Notes: generated by a model not told the origin, from the letters alone. Counted from the stretch's first letter, positions 18,019 to 27,839 are shown. The stretch: 64,000 bases of DNA from Cytophagales bacterium (GCA_004292855.1 RDXN01000034.1:1-64000); one strand, 5' to 3'. Translations and numbers: made by a program.

Positions 18019-20334
18019 ATGCTCGAACTTGCCTCTGGCCCCTACCGTATACTCATAAAACGTTTATGGCGATTTGCCCTGATTGGATTGGGGTTGCTAA
18101 TTTTCTACATCTTCGCCGTTAGCTTCAATTTTCTGTGGCTATTTGGCGGAATGCCAAGCCTGAAAACGCTCGAAAATCCTCAGAGCGAAGTGGCCTCCGA
18201 GATGTACTCAGAAGACGGCGTTCTGCTTGGTAAATATTACACCGAAAACCGGACGCCCATTGAGATCACGCAGGTTTCGCCCAACGTGATTACGGCTTTG
18301 ATCTCGACAGAAGACGCCCGATTTACGCGCCACTCAGGGATTGACCCACGCTCGCTGTTTCGGGCGGTGTCGGGGGCGTTGCCGTTTGGCGGCAAGGGGG
18401 GCGGCAGCACGCTGACCCAACAAACGGCCAAAAACCTGTTCGAGACCCGCACCGAAAAGTACCGGGGTTTGTTGGGGAACATTCCGCTCATCGGCACAGT
18501 CATCTCGAAAACAAAAGAGTGGATTCTGGCCGTTCGGCTCGAACGAAACTACACCAAGCAGGAGATCGTGATGATGTACCTGAACACCGTTTCGTTCGGG
18601 AACAATACCTATGGAATCAAAACAGCAGCCAAGACCTATTTCAACAAAGAACCCTGGCAATTGAAGGTTGAGGAAGGTGCCTTGCTGGTGGGTATGTTAC
18701 AGAACCCATCGCTCTACAACCCCCGCACCCACGAAGAACGTGCTTTGCAACGTCGGAATGTGGTGTTGGGGCAGATGATGAAATACGGGTTCCTGAGCGA
18801 CGTGCAGTTTGCCACATATCGCAAGAAGCCCATTAAACTCGATTTCAACGTTGAGAATCAAAACACCGGCATGGCCTCCTACTTTCGGGCGGTGGTAAAA
18901 GACGACCTCCAACGTTGGATAAAAGAGTACAACGAAACCAACGGCACCGATCTTGATTTGTACAGCAGCGGGTTGCAGATCCGTACGTCGATCAACTCGC
19001 GCATGCAGGCCTACGCCGAAGCGAGCGTCATGGAACACATGCGTGATCAGCAACGCAAGTTCTACGAACACTGGCGGGGTCGTAACCCGTGGGTGCAGAA
19101 AGACGAGCGAACGGGTAAGTATGTCGAAATTCCGGGATTCATTCAGCAGGTAGCCAAACGGACCCCACGCTACAAATCGCTAAAGAAAGAATACCCCGAC
19201 GACGAAGAGGCTGTCTGGCGCGAAATGCGTAAACCCGTCAAAATGAAGGTGTTTACCTACGGTGGCAAACGTAATGAGAAAGATACCACCCTCAGCCCAC
19301 TCGACTCGATCCGGTATTATAAGCGGCTTCTGAACGTCGGCTTTATGTCGATGGACCCCAACACCGGACAGGTAAAAGCCTGGGTGGGTGGCATCAACTT
19401 CAAACACATGAAGTACGATCATGTTCGGCAGGGTCGGCGGCAACCCGGTTCCACGTTTAAGCCGTTTGTGTATCTGGCCGCGCTCGACAAGGCGTTTATG
19501 ACCCCTTGTGATCACTTCACCGACCAACCTACGTCGATTGGCAACTGGACCCCAAAAAACTCGACGGGTCGGTATAGCTACCGGAGCCTGTCGTTGCGGG
19601 AGGCTTTGGGGCAGTCGATCAACACGGTGAGTGTGCAGTTGATTAAAAAAGCAGGTGTCGAGACGGTGCAGGAATACGCCAAACGGTTGGGTATCAAAAG
19701 CAAAATTGATGACAACGCGACGATTTGTCTCGGTACGAGCGATATGACCGTACATGAGATGGTGGCGGCCTACTGCGCCTTTGCCAATGGCGGCTATCAG
19801 GTTGAGCCACTGCTGATTTTGGATATTCGCGATAAAGATGGCAACGTGTTGGCGAGCTTTGGCCCCAAAGCCAAACAGGAGATCAACGCTAACCGCGCCT
19901 ACGATATGCTGTACCTGATGCGTGGAGCGGTCGAAGATCCCAACGGTACGTCGGCACGGCTCAAAGCGCAGTATAAATTGCTTGAGGGTGGCAACGAGAT
20001 TGCGGCCAAAACCGGCACTACCTCAAACTATTCTGATGGCTGGTTTATGGGTATGACCCAAAACCTGGTATCGGGCCTGTGGGTTGGTGGCGACGACCGA
20101 AGCATTCACTTTCGCAACATCGAATATGGTCAGGGTGCCCGCGTAGCCATGCCCGCCTGGGGCCTGTATATGCAGCGCGTGTACAGAGACCCGGCCCTAC
20201 CTCGATACAAACCGGAGCGGTTCCGCAAGCCCGACAAATACAAAATTGATTGTGGCGGCTACTACATCGACTCCAGCCAACGCTACATTCCGCCCAAGGT
20301 AACGACACAAGAGGAGGAAGGCATTTTACAGTAA
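18019..20334 (+). CDS. mrcA: Class A penicillin-binding protein 1A
   Basis: A 771-residue bifunctional peptidoglycan synthase. An N-terminal membrane anchor (about residues 14-40) is followed by the GT51 glycosyltransferase (ISTEDARFTRHSGIDPRS; GGSTLTQQTAKNL) and the transpeptidase with all three active-site motifs: SxxK in GSTFKPFVYL, SxN in QSINTVSVQL and KTG in AKTGTTSNYSDGW. It polymerises and crosslinks the wall in the periplasm. No truncation. It starts one base after sprE, an unusual pairing of a wall synthase with a T9SS gene. Confidence 0.95.
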   Translation: MLELASGPYRILIKRLWRFALIGLGLLIFYIFAVSFNFLWLFGGMPSLKTLENPQSEVASEMYSEDGVLLGKYYTENRTPIEITQVSPNVITALISTEDARFTRHSGIDPRSLFRAVSGALPFGGKGGGSTLTQQTAKNLFETRTEKYRGLLGNIPLIGTVISKTKEWILAVRLERNYTKQEIVMMYLNTVSFGNNTYGIKTAAKTYFNKEPWQLKVEEGALLVGMLQNPSLYNPRTHEERALQRRNVVLGQMMKYGFLSDVQFATYRKKPIKLDFNVENQNTGMASYFRAVVKDDLQRWIKEYNETNGTDLDLYSSGLQIRTSINSRMQAYAEASVMEHMRDQQRKFYEHWRGRNPWVQKDERTGKYVEIPGFIQQVAKRTPRYKSLKKEYPDDEEAVWREMRKPVKMKVFTYGGKRNEKDTTLSPLDSIRYYKRLLNVGFMSMDPNTGQVKAWVGGINFKHMKYDHVRQGRRQPGSTFKPFVYLAALDKAFMTPCDHFTDQPTSIGNWTPKNSTGRYSYRSLSLREALGQSINTVSVQLIKKAGVETVQEYAKRLGIKSKIDDNATICLGTSDMTVHEMVAAYCAFANGGYQVEPLLILDIRDKDGNVLASFGPKAKQEINANRAYDMLYLMRGAVEDPNGTSARLKAQYKLLEGGNEIAAKTGTTSNYSDGWFMGMTQNLVSGLWVGGDDRSIHFRNIEYGQGARVAMPAWGLYMQRVYRDPALPRYKPERFRKPDKYKIDCGGYYIDSSQRYIPPKVTTQEEEGILQ

Positions 20335-20359
20335 CTTTTCTGGTGTGATAGCCGTTTTT

Positions 20360-20469
20360 GATAGGAACACGGATTGAACAGATCTAACGGATTGAAACAG
20401 ATTTTACATTCTCTTAAAGTCAAGAAATCCGGTTTAATCCGTTAAATCTGTTCAATCCGTGTTCCTATC
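20360..20469. repeat. Dispersed palindromic repeat, family A, copy 3
   Basis: GATAGGAACACGGATTGAAC at the left and GTTCAATCCGTGTTCCTATC at the right are perfect inverted copies; the arms stay complementary for about 40 nt around a loop near 20401-20425. The element ends only 9 bp before the uvrC ATG (20479), so it occupies the uvrC leader. Confidence 0.92.
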
Positions 20470-20478
20470 CCTTTCTAC

Positions 20479-22296
20479 ATGGCTAATACGCAGTTTGATT
20501 ACAAAGCAGAACTTGCTCGGGTCCCGCATGAACCGGGCGTTTATAGATATTTCGACGCCACGGGCGAGGTCATTTATGTGGGCAAAGCCAAAGACCTTCG
20601 TAACCGCGTCGGCAGTTACTTCACAAACTCCAAACAACACGACCGAAAAACGCTGCGGTTGGTGAGCCAGATTCGCAAGATCGAGTTTACTATTGTTCAT
20701 ACTGAGTTTGACGCGCTGTTGCTTGAAAATCAGTTGATCAAGCGGTATCTGCCTAAGTACAACATCCTGTTGCGCGACGATAAAACATACCCGTTTATCT
20801 GCGTAACGAACGAGCCGTTTCCTCGGGTAATTACCACCCGGCGCATCGACCGCAAACTGGGCACGTTTTACGGGCCGTTTGCCAATCTGAAGCCCATGTA
20901 CACGGTGCTTGAAATGTTCAGCCAACTGTTTACGCTCCGCACCTGCAACTACAACTTAACTCAGGAAAATATTGAAGCGGGCAAGTTTAAAGTGTGCCTG
21001 GAGTACCACATCGGCAACTGCAAAGGCCCCTGTGAAAACAAACAGGCCGAGGCCGATTACAACCGCGACATCGAGCAAGTACATTCGATTCTGAAAGGCC
21101 AATTGAAGCCCGCACAGGATTATTTCCGGTCGCGGATGGTGGAAGCAGCGAGTACAATGGCGTTTGAGCAGGCGCAGCTGTACAAAGACAAAATGGATCT
21201 GTTGCAACGGTTTCAGAGCAAATCGACCGTGGTAAATCCCAAAATTGCCGACGCCGACGTGTTCACCATTGCCTCTGACGAGGTGAGTGCCTACATCAAC
21301 TTCATGAAGGTCGTAAATGGCACCATCATCCAGGCACACACGGTTGAGGTGAAGAAAAAGCTGGATGAAACCGACGCCGATCTGCTCACGATGATGATGG
21401 TTGAGTTTCGCGAGCAGTATGGCTCACAGGCTAAGGAGATCATCACAAACATCCCCATCGAGACCGACCTTAAAGCCGAAATAACCGTTCCACAGATTGG
21501 CGACAAGAAAAAACTGCTCGATATGTCGTTAAAGAACGTGCTGTATTTCCGGCGCGAACGACAGGACCGGGCAGCCGCCGAAGCCACCGCCAGCGCGAGC
21601 AAAAAAGATCGCGTGCTGATTCGGCTCAAGCAGGATTTGCAACTCAAAACCCTGCCCAAGCGCATCGAGTGCTTCGATAACTCGAACATTCAGGGTACAA
21701 ACCCGGTGTCGGCAATGGTTTGTTTTATTGATGGCAAACCAGCCAACCGGGAGTATCGCCATTTTTCGATCAAGACTGTTATCGGCCCCAACGACTTCGC
21801 CAGCATGTATGAGGTGGTCACGCGCCGGTATACCCGCGTGCTTGAAGAGGCCACCGGTTTGCCGGATTTGATCGTAATTGACGGAGGCAAGGGTCAGCTA
21901 AGCGCGGCATGCGATGCTCTAAAAGCTCTTGATCTATATGGCAAAGTACCTATCATCGGCATTGCCAAACGACTTGAAGAAATCTATTTTCCCGAAGACA
22001 GCCTGCCGCTGTACATCGATAAGAAATCGGAATCACTCAAGCTTATCCAACGTATTCGTGACGAGGCCCACCGCTTCGCTATCACCTACCACCGAGACAA
22101 ACGGAGTCGAAATAGCCTGATTAGCGAACTGGAGAATATTGAGGGTATTGGTAAGAAGACTGCCGCCCGTTTGTTAACCTATTTTAAAGGCGTCAAGAAG
22201 ATTCGCGAGGCCCCCATCGAGCAAATTGCCGAGGTAGTTGGCGACGATAAAGCGAAAAAGGTAAAGGCTTACTTTGAGGAGATTGAGGCAGAATAA
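20479..22296 (+). CDS. uvrC: Excinuclease ABC subunit C
   Basis: A 605-residue nucleotide-excision repair nuclease that makes the two cuts flanking a lesion found by UvrAB. Domains in order: GIY-YIG nuclease (PGVYRYFDATGEVIYVGKAK, residues about 14-33), a cysteine-containing region, the UvrB-binding UVR segment, the RNase H-like C-terminal nuclease (RIECFDNSNIQGTNPVSAMV; DLIVIDGGKGQLSAA) and a helix-hairpin-helix end (LENIEGIGKKTAARLL). Complete. The start is placed at ATG 20479, immediately after a family A palindrome. Confidence 0.97.
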   Translation: MANTQFDYKAELARVPHEPGVYRYFDATGEVIYVGKAKDLRNRVGSYFTNSKQHDRKTLRLVSQIRKIEFTIVHTEFDALLLENQLIKRYLPKYNILLRDDKTYPFICVTNEPFPRVITTRRIDRKLGTFYGPFANLKPMYTVLEMFSQLFTLRTCNYNLTQENIEAGKFKVCLEYHIGNCKGPCENKQAEADYNRDIEQVHSILKGQLKPAQDYFRSRMVEAASTMAFEQAQLYKDKMDLLQRFQSKSTVVNPKIADADVFTIASDEVSAYINFMKVVNGTIIQAHTVEVKKKLDETDADLLTMMMVEFREQYGSQAKEIITNIPIETDLKAEITVPQIGDKKKLLDMSLKNVLYFRRERQDRAAAEATASASKKDRVLIRLKQDLQLKTLPKRIECFDNSNIQGTNPVSAMVCFIDGKPANREYRHFSIKTVIGPNDFASMYEVVTRRYTRVLEEATGLPDLIVIDGGKGQLSAACDALKALDLYGKVPIIGIAKRLEEIYFPEDSLPLYIDKKSESLKLIQRIRDEAHRFAITYHRDKRSRNSLISELENIEGIGKKTAARLLTYFKGVKKIREAPIEQIAEVVGDDKAKKVKAYFEEIEAE

Positions 22297-22329
22297 TTGT
22301 ATATTTGAATACAGCAAATCAGCGCGGCC

Positions 22330-22875
22330 ATGATAACGACGGAAGCCGGGACAATACTCCCCAAAACACTCGACGAATTTATTAATTGGGAATCAACTGA
22401 TGGTTTTAAATACGAGTGGAACGACGGCGAACTAATTCGCTTCACAGGCATGAAACGCAACCATCTACGACTGATTCAGTTATTGAATCTACTATTCGAT
22501 AAGACAAAAGCAAAGCAGGAAAACGCACTGTTGCTTTGTGAGCAGGATGTCCAACTCACCGGCATTCAAATGCGCCGACCCGACATGGCTTATTTTAGCA
22601 ACGAGCAAATCCAGGCATCCGATGATGACGAGCCTATTCCTGCTTTTTGCATTGAGGTAATTTCGTCAAACGACCAATTGAACGACGTTAAAGCCAAACT
22701 TCGCGAGTATTTCAAACACGGTGTGCAAGTTGTCTGGGTGATTTTGCCTGAACAGGATATGGTCGAGGTGTACACATCTGTCAAGAATATCACCATCTGC
22801 ACCGATGCCGACATCTGCTCCGCAAAACCAGTACTTGACGATTTCGAGATCAGCGTAAAGGATTTACTGTCGTAG
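22330..22875 (+). CDS. Uma2 family nuclease-fold protein
   Basis: A 181-residue protein of the Uma2 (DUF820) family, a PD-(D/E)xK nuclease fold of unknown role that is often scattered in many copies. The putative active site is visible: RRPDMAYFS (Asp), AFCIEVISSND (Glu) and KAKLREYFKHG (Lys). It begins 33 bp after uvrC and could be read through, but Uma2 genes are usually independent. Whether it cuts DNA is not established. Confidence 0.85.
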   Translation: MITTEAGTILPKTLDEFINWESTDGFKYEWNDGELIRFTGMKRNHLRLIQLLNLLFDKTKAKQENALLLCEQDVQLTGIQMRRPDMAYFSNEQIQASDDDEPIPAFCIEVISSNDQLNDVKAKLREYFKHGVQVVWVILPEQDMVEVYTSVKNITICTDADICSAKPVLDDFEISVKDLLS

Positions 22876-22887
22876 TGCAGTTGTCCT

Positions 22888-22963
22888 CAACCGCGTGAGA
22901 TTGGCAGTCTGTCTCGCGGTTGTACGAAATGACAGTCCATTGCGCGGTTGCGGACAACCGCGC
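22888..22963. repeat. Palindromic intergenic DNA (two hairpins)
   Basis: CAACCGCG (22888) pairs with CGCGGTTG (22915), and GCGCGGTTG-CGGA-CAACCGCGC (22942-22963) is a perfect 9-bp hairpin using the same core. The reuse of the CAACCGCG word suggests a small repeat family. Confidence 0.6.
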
Positions 22964-22970
22964 TACATAA

Positions 22971-23000
22971 AAGAAGCCCGACATTGCTGCCGGGCTTCTT
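22971..23000. terminator. Bidirectional hairpin terminator after gldN
   Basis: AAGAAGCCCG and CGGGCTTCTT form a perfect 10-bp stem around a 10-nt loop, 14 bp past the gldN stop. It should end the gldKLMN transcript and perhaps also that of the Uma2 gene. Confidence 0.8.
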
Positions 23001-23014
23001 CATTTTGTAAGCTC

Positions 23015-24094
23015 TTAGTATTCCCAGAGACCGTGCTCAAGTTCCATTAACTCATGCTCGGTTTGGATCGACTTCAGCAAGCCCTCGCGATCACCGTAAA
23101 TACCTACCAGTTCTTTATCTTCGGGGTTCGATACTTTCGTAATACGGCCTGAGAACAAGCGCAGGTCGAAAGCATCGGCCAGGTTTTTGTGCTGTGCCTG
23201 ATTTTGCGGATTGTACCAGATGAATTTCTTCGGATCAGACCGGAAGAGTTTGTCTAAGTCGGAGTACTTAAACGATGCAATAGGCAACTCCAAACCTTGC
23301 GGGTTTTTATCAGCAGGCAGGTAAATCGTTACCGATTGAATATCGTAGTATAAGCGTGAACGCTTCCGGTCGAAGATCCAGTCTTCCTTGATCTCCATGA
23401 TATTTAGCTCCTTCGCAAAATACGTATCGCCTTCAAACGCTGTGGCCGAGGCTGTTGTTGAGACAGCCGGTGCAGTAGCAGCAACTTCGGTAACCGGAGC
23501 CGGTTTGGTAGCTTTACCTTTGCCCTTTTTAGCAGTCGCTGTGGACTTCTTTTTGGGCGTTGGTCCCCAGCCATCGTCGGCCGGTTCAGCGGCAGCAGCC
23601 TTCTTTGGGGCAGGCGCACCCCAACCATCGTCAGCCGGTTTTGCAGCGGCTTTCTTAGGATCTTCCTTTTTGGGTGTTCCCCAACCGTCGTCTGTTTTAC
23701 CAGCTTCGGGCTGACCAAAACCAGCTTCAATCTCTTCCTTCGACAAACCTCCGCCCGTATTTGGAATCAGCAGTTTCTGGTGAAATTTCTCCGGCGTAAC
23801 GGGTGTCTTCAACGAGTCGTTTTCGTAGGCAACCAACAAGCCCGACTTAACGGCTTCCATCAGGTACTTCGAAATCTCATTGTTTTTCGAGAACAACGAC
23901 TGATTCTGCTTCTCTTTGAGGTCAATGCGACGCCAAATAGACTTCTTCATCATGATATCGTTGTCGTTGATAGGTCGAACCGACATTGGATTCGCACCCG
24001 TACTGGCTTTCTCCTGCGCTACCGCACTCCCACCGGCCAGCAACAACGTTGCCATTGCACTCAGGGCTATCCGTATGTTTTTCGGTTGATTCAT
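23015..24094 (-). CDS. gldN: Gliding motility / T9SS protein GldN
   Basis: A 359-residue periplasmic protein with a signal peptide (residues 1-26), the partner of GldK in the T9SS ring under the outer membrane. Conserved GldN segments: RPINDNDIMMKKSIWRRIDL, MEAVKSGLLVAYENDSL, and at the C-terminus MEIKEDWIFDRKRSRLYYD and IWYNPQNQAQHK. Between these halves lies an inserted low-complexity linker of about 95 residues with three DDGWG units followed by proline/lysine runs, not typical of GldN. Last gene of gldK-L-M-N; 59 bp after gldM. Confidence 0.93.
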   Translation of the reverse strand: MNQPKNIRIALSAMATLLLAGGSAVAQEKASTGANPMSVRPINDNDIMMKKSIWRRIDLKEKQNQSLFSKNNEISKYLMEAVKSGLLVAYENDSLKTPVTPEKFHQKLLIPNTGGGLSKEEIEAGFGQPEAGKTDDGWGTPKKEDPKKAAAKPADDGWGAPAPKKAAAAEPADDGWGPTPKKKSTATAKKGKGKATKPAPVTEVAATAPAVSTTASATAFEGDTYFAKELNIMEIKEDWIFDRKRSRLYYDIQSVTIYLPADKNPQGLELPIASFKYSDLDKLFRSDPKKFIWYNPQNQAQHKNLADAFDLRLFSGRITKVSNPEDKELVGIYGDREGLLKSIQTEHELMELEHGLWEY

Positions 24095-24153
24095 GGTTTA
24101 CTGTCGTTAATCGTTTCGTACGTTTATAACGTAGTTTTCACGAAAATCGTCTA

Positions 24154-25743
24154 TTAATAAAGGCCAACTGTTTGTATTGGACTACCCATCGGAACCTCTG
24201 AAATATCCCCTTTGAAGTTCCGGCGTTGTACGCCGTTAACCTGGATAATCAAACGATCACCCGGAGCCATTTCAGCAGCCATTGCCCCTAACGAGCCTCC
24301 ATTTGGGCCCAGTTCGACAGCTTGAACTCGTTTTGTACCACGAGCCAGTGTTACAGAAATTCCGGTTACGCGGAAGTTTGCATCATTGGGCGCGTAGTTT
24401 TTAAAGCTCTCATCAGAAACAGCATCAACCCGAACACTACGTGCTGAACTAACTACCACACCACGAGGATTATTAGCCTCAGATCCACCCACAATATATC
24501 TTAGTGTAGGTCTGGGCACCCGATTAACTCTGAAACGCTCTGTACCAAGCAGATTACCTGAGTTGCTAATGTTCAAAGCTACGTTCGCTGCACTTGGCAC
24601 AACCGTAATTTTGCCGCGCTCACCACTTTGAATAACCTGCGCTCCATCTGCCGAGAAGTTCGGTTGCCATAAGGCACCCAACTGTGGGCTTTGAATGCTC
24701 AACTTATTTTCACAACCTAAATACAACGGAGGCATAGTACCCGTTTCAACTTGATACGAAGGCTTTGCTACAAAATACTCAGCCTGCATCGGTACAGTCT
24801 TCGGTCCGGCGGGCGTGTTGTAGCTGATCGAGCCGGTCAGCACCCGACGGGCAAGGCCGTTCTTATCATAAGCACCACCCTGTGCCGTGAACTCAATCAT
24901 GCCTTTGCCGTTCTCCATCCGAATCGGACCACCGCTCAGGCTCATGCGAGGTTGCACACCCGACGAGTAAGCAGCTAGGAACATCTGTCCCTTGAATTTC
25001 GTACCGGCTACAACCACCTTCGATTCCATGCTCAACATGGCTGAAATTTGATCAAATTTTACGTCAGCAGCACCCACTTTTGCGGCCAATGCTCGCAGGG
25101 TCTCGCCTTCAATCCGACGTACCTCCGATTGCTTTTGACTCAATACAGCCAGTGCAGCCGGGACCGGCGTTTGGGCAAAGTTCAAATCAGCAAAGTCTTT
25201 GTTACGTTGGTCAGTGGAACGGTTGGCAATGGGGTCATCCTTACCATCAACTGCTAGGGGCGCGTATTTGGCGTTTGTGTATTTACCCATCTGATCGACA
25301 TACGAATTAAGCTTAGTCTTTAAGGCGTATGCAGCTCCGTTTCGGTTGCCTCCAATCATTATTTGGGCTACCTTCTCTTCTTCGCTGGCGTTTTTGATAT
25401 TACCCGTTTCGTCGAGACCTCCACCAGCATCCGTAATGATTTGCTCTTTAAGTTTGTCGATTTCAGCAATCATCTCTGACGAAACGTTGCGGGCTTCGTC
25501 AGCTTGTTTAATGACAGCTACGTCGGCAGGGCGATTACCCGATTTCTCAACCGTCAGTCGGATGCCCCTCAGCGTATTGTCGTTTACTACGTTAGCAGCC
25601 CCCGTCGATTGCTCCAGGCTATTGTTAATCAGGATGAACTTCTCCAGAATGGCCGACGTCACCTGCAAAGCGAGTAACGCGGTCAATACCAGATACATCA
25701 TCCCAATCATTTTTTGACGGGGTGATTCTTTTCCACCTGCCAT
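24154..25743 (-). CDS. gldM: Gliding motility / T9SS motor protein GldM
   Basis: A 529-residue inner-membrane protein with a single helix near the N-terminus (MIGMMYLVLTALLALQVTS) and a large periplasmic part built of four beta-rich domains. With GldL it forms the proton-driven motor that powers type IX secretion and gliding. Length and opening motif (GGKESPRQKMIGMMYLV) are standard. Lies between gldL and gldN on one transcript. Confidence 0.96.
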   Translation of the reverse strand: MAGGKESPRQKMIGMMYLVLTALLALQVTSAILEKFILINNSLEQSTGAANVVNDNTLRGIRLTVEKSGNRPADVAVIKQADEARNVSSEMIAEIDKLKEQIITDAGGGLDETGNIKNASEEEKVAQIMIGGNRNGAAYALKTKLNSYVDQMGKYTNAKYAPLAVDGKDDPIANRSTDQRNKDFADLNFAQTPVPAALAVLSQKQSEVRRIEGETLRALAAKVGAADVKFDQISAMLSMESKVVVAGTKFKGQMFLAAYSSGVQPRMSLSGGPIRMENGKGMIEFTAQGGAYDKNGLARRVLTGSISYNTPAGPKTVPMQAEYFVAKPSYQVETGTMPPLYLGCENKLSIQSPQLGALWQPNFSADGAQVIQSGERGKITVVPSAANVALNISNSGNLLGTERFRVNRVPRPTLRYIVGGSEANNPRGVVVSSARSVRVDAVSDESFKNYAPNDANFRVTGISVTLARGTKRVQAVELGPNGGSLGAMAAEMAPGDRLIIQVNGVQRRNFKGDISEVPMGSPIQTVGLY

Positions 25744-25776
25744 AATATGCGGTAGTGAGTGTTAAAAAGTTAGTGA

Positions 25777-26595
25777 TTAGTTGCCTTTCATGGCAGTCAG
25801 CATGCTGCCATAAACGTTGTTCAAAGACGACAGGTTGCCGGTCAGCTTGGCCAGTTCGTTTTTGAACTGCTGCGTATCACGGCTGGCATCGGTCATATTC
25901 TCCATAGCCGACGTCAAGCTACCATAGAACGCGTTCATCGCTTTCAGGTGCTTGTTCGTATCCTGCAACTCCAGTTCATACACGGCGTTCAGGGCACCCA
26001 TGTTCTTGGTCACTTTCTGAAACTGATCACGATAGTCTTTGGCATCGGTGGTGGCGTCGGCCATCGAGTTCATGGCCGAGATGGCTGTACCATACGATTT
26101 GTTCATTTCACCAATCGACTGCGAAGCAGATTTTACACTCTTGGCATAATCGTTTGTTGCTACGGTCGCATCGGTAATGTCGCGCATTTTCGATACTGAG
26201 TCGGTCAACGAACGGAAACCCGTACCAAGCTTCTCAAAAATATCGGGCGTTACTTTCGCCTGTGCGAGCATCTGATCCATGTTGGCTGTTAAACCATTGG
26301 CCTGTGGAGCAGCAACAGCAGCCTTGCGGGCTTCGCCCTTGTAGTCAGGGTCAAGTTCGGGATAAACCTTCTCCCATTCGTAGTCGGTGCCAGCGGCTGG
26401 GAACAGGAAGCTCTGCATGGCGTAGAGCGCGAAGATGACGGCTTCGATGATCAGACCAGCCGTAAGCAGCCAGCTTAGGGAAGTAATGTGTTGAATCTTG
26501 GCCATTGCGCCCAGTACAACAACTGCGGCTCCGGCACTGTAAATGGTTGGTACGAGACGGTCCCAAAAGAAATTTACTCTCTTTCCTGCTGCCAT
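25777..26595 (-). CDS. gldL: Gliding motility / T9SS motor protein GldL
   Basis: A 272-residue inner-membrane protein with two membrane helices (about 13-30 and 38-62; TIYSAGAAVVVLGAMAKIQH) and a cytoplasmic helical tail with three related segments about 50 residues apart (KSASQSIGEMNKSYGTAI; KVTKNMGALNAVYELEL; KLTGNLSSLNNVYGSML). The stator-like partner of GldM in the T9SS motor. 33 bp before gldM and 50 bp after gldK. Confidence 0.96.
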   Translation of the reverse strand: MAAGKRVNFFWDRLVPTIYSAGAAVVVLGAMAKIQHITSLSWLLTAGLIIEAVIFALYAMQSFLFPAAGTDYEWEKVYPELDPDYKGEARKAAVAAPQANGLTANMDQMLAQAKVTPDIFEKLGTGFRSLTDSVSKMRDITDATVATNDYAKSVKSASQSIGEMNKSYGTAISAMNSMADATTDAKDYRDQFQKVTKNMGALNAVYELELQDTNKHLKAMNAFYGSLTSAMENMTDASRDTQQFKNELAKLTGNLSSLNNVYGSMLTAMKGN

Positions 26596-26645
26596 GTGAA
26601 AACAAGCTAATTAAAGCGTAGGTGAATTGTTTTTGTGATTACGAA

Positions 26646-27839
26646 TTATGCTCTTTTGCTGCTACCCCGGCCACCGCGACCACCCCGGCTGCTGCTGCCG
26701 CTTGCCTTCGATTTCGACTTCGATGACTTGCTGCTCCGTGTCGCGCTGCTACGACCGCCCCGTGCTGAAGCCGTACGGCCTTCGAGATTGTCCATCACCG
26801 ACCGGAAGCCGATATACGACCGCTTGGCGTCTTCAATCTCGTAATACCGCGTACCGGTTTCAAGGTAATAAGCAATATCTTTCCAGGAACCGCCCCGAAC
26901 AACCTTGCGGGGTTCGTCGGCGTTTTGGTTATCGGGGTTCATATCCCAAACAATCGCGTTTGAGTTGTCGGCGTAGGCATCGCGGCACCACTCAGCTACG
27001 TTACCGGCCATGTTATACAAACCGTACTCGTTAGCATTGTATGCGTTACCAGGGGCCGTGTATGGGTAGCCATCGGCGTCGAAGTTACCGCGTTGTGGCT
27101 TAAAGTTTGCCAGATAGCATCCTTTGCCGTTTGCTACATAAGGGTTACCCCAAGGGTATTTGGCTCCCTGCTTTCCACCACGAGCAGCCCACTCCCACTC
27201 TGCCTCTGAAGGCAGGCGGAATCGGGGCGATACAAACTGCCCCTCCTTAGTACGGAAGTCGTTATAGGTGTTTGTGCGCCACTGACAGAAGTGCTGTGCG
27301 GCCTGCCAGCTTACACCCACCACCGGATACGTATCGAACGCAGGGTGCGAATAGTAGTACTCCAACATGGGGTCGCCATTGTGGTACGTAAAGTCGTTCT
27401 TCCACACAGCCGTGTCAGGATAGAACCGGGCCATAATTTCTTCTTCCCCAATAGTCGACACCGAGTCGGTCAGGAGGGCGTTCACGTACTGACGGTATTC
27501 ATGGTTGGTAACCTCCGTATCGTCCATGTAAAACGAACTGATCGTAACCCGGCGGTTCATGTTGATTTGGGTAGCAGCCACATCTTCGTCGGCCTGACCC
27601 ATGATGAACGACCCAGATGGAATCAAGACCATGCCATAGGGCGTTGTTTGCTTCCAGCCTTTACGGCCTTTGTCGGCGGTGATTTCCCCGTTGGTCAGGC
27701 CAACGTCTCCACCTCCACCTGTTTTACCTCCTTTACCACCAAATTTGGATTTAACGAAACCGCAACTCTGCACCAGCAGAACCACTGCCGCGACCATCAC
27801 CACCCGGGTTGCGTTCATTGTAAATTGGTTGTACTTCAT
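26646..27839 (-). CDS. gldK: Gliding motility / T9SS lipoprotein GldK
   Basis: A 397-residue lipoprotein of the outer-membrane ring. The signal ends at a lipobox (VLLVQSC); residues about 60-345 form a formylglycine-generating-enzyme-like (sulfatase-modifying factor) fold with MVLIPSGSFIMGQADEDV, FRLPSEAEWEWAARGG and RVVRGGSWKD. These proteins keep the fold but have a structural role. The C-terminus is a 45-residue Ser/Lys/Arg/Gly low-complexity tail. First gene of the gldKLMN operon. An alternative ATG lies seven codons downstream. Confidence 0.94.
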   Translation of the reverse strand: MKYNQFTMNATRVVMVAAVVLLVQSCGFVKSKFGGKGGKTGGGGDVGLTNGEITADKGRKGWKQTTPYGMVLIPSGSFIMGQADEDVAATQINMNRRVTISSFYMDDTEVTNHEYRQYVNALLTDSVSTIGEEEIMARFYPDTAVWKNDFTYHNGDPMLEYYYSHPAFDTYPVVGVSWQAAQHFCQWRTNTYNDFRTKEGQFVSPRFRLPSEAEWEWAARGGKQGAKYPWGNPYVANGKGCYLANFKPQRGNFDADGYPYTAPGNAYNANEYGLYNMAGNVAEWCRDAYADNSNAIVWDMNPDNQNADEPRKVVRGGSWKDIAYYLETGTRYYEIEDAKRSYIGFRSVMDNLEGRTASARGGRSSATRSSKSSKSKSKASGSSSRGGRGGRGSSKRA

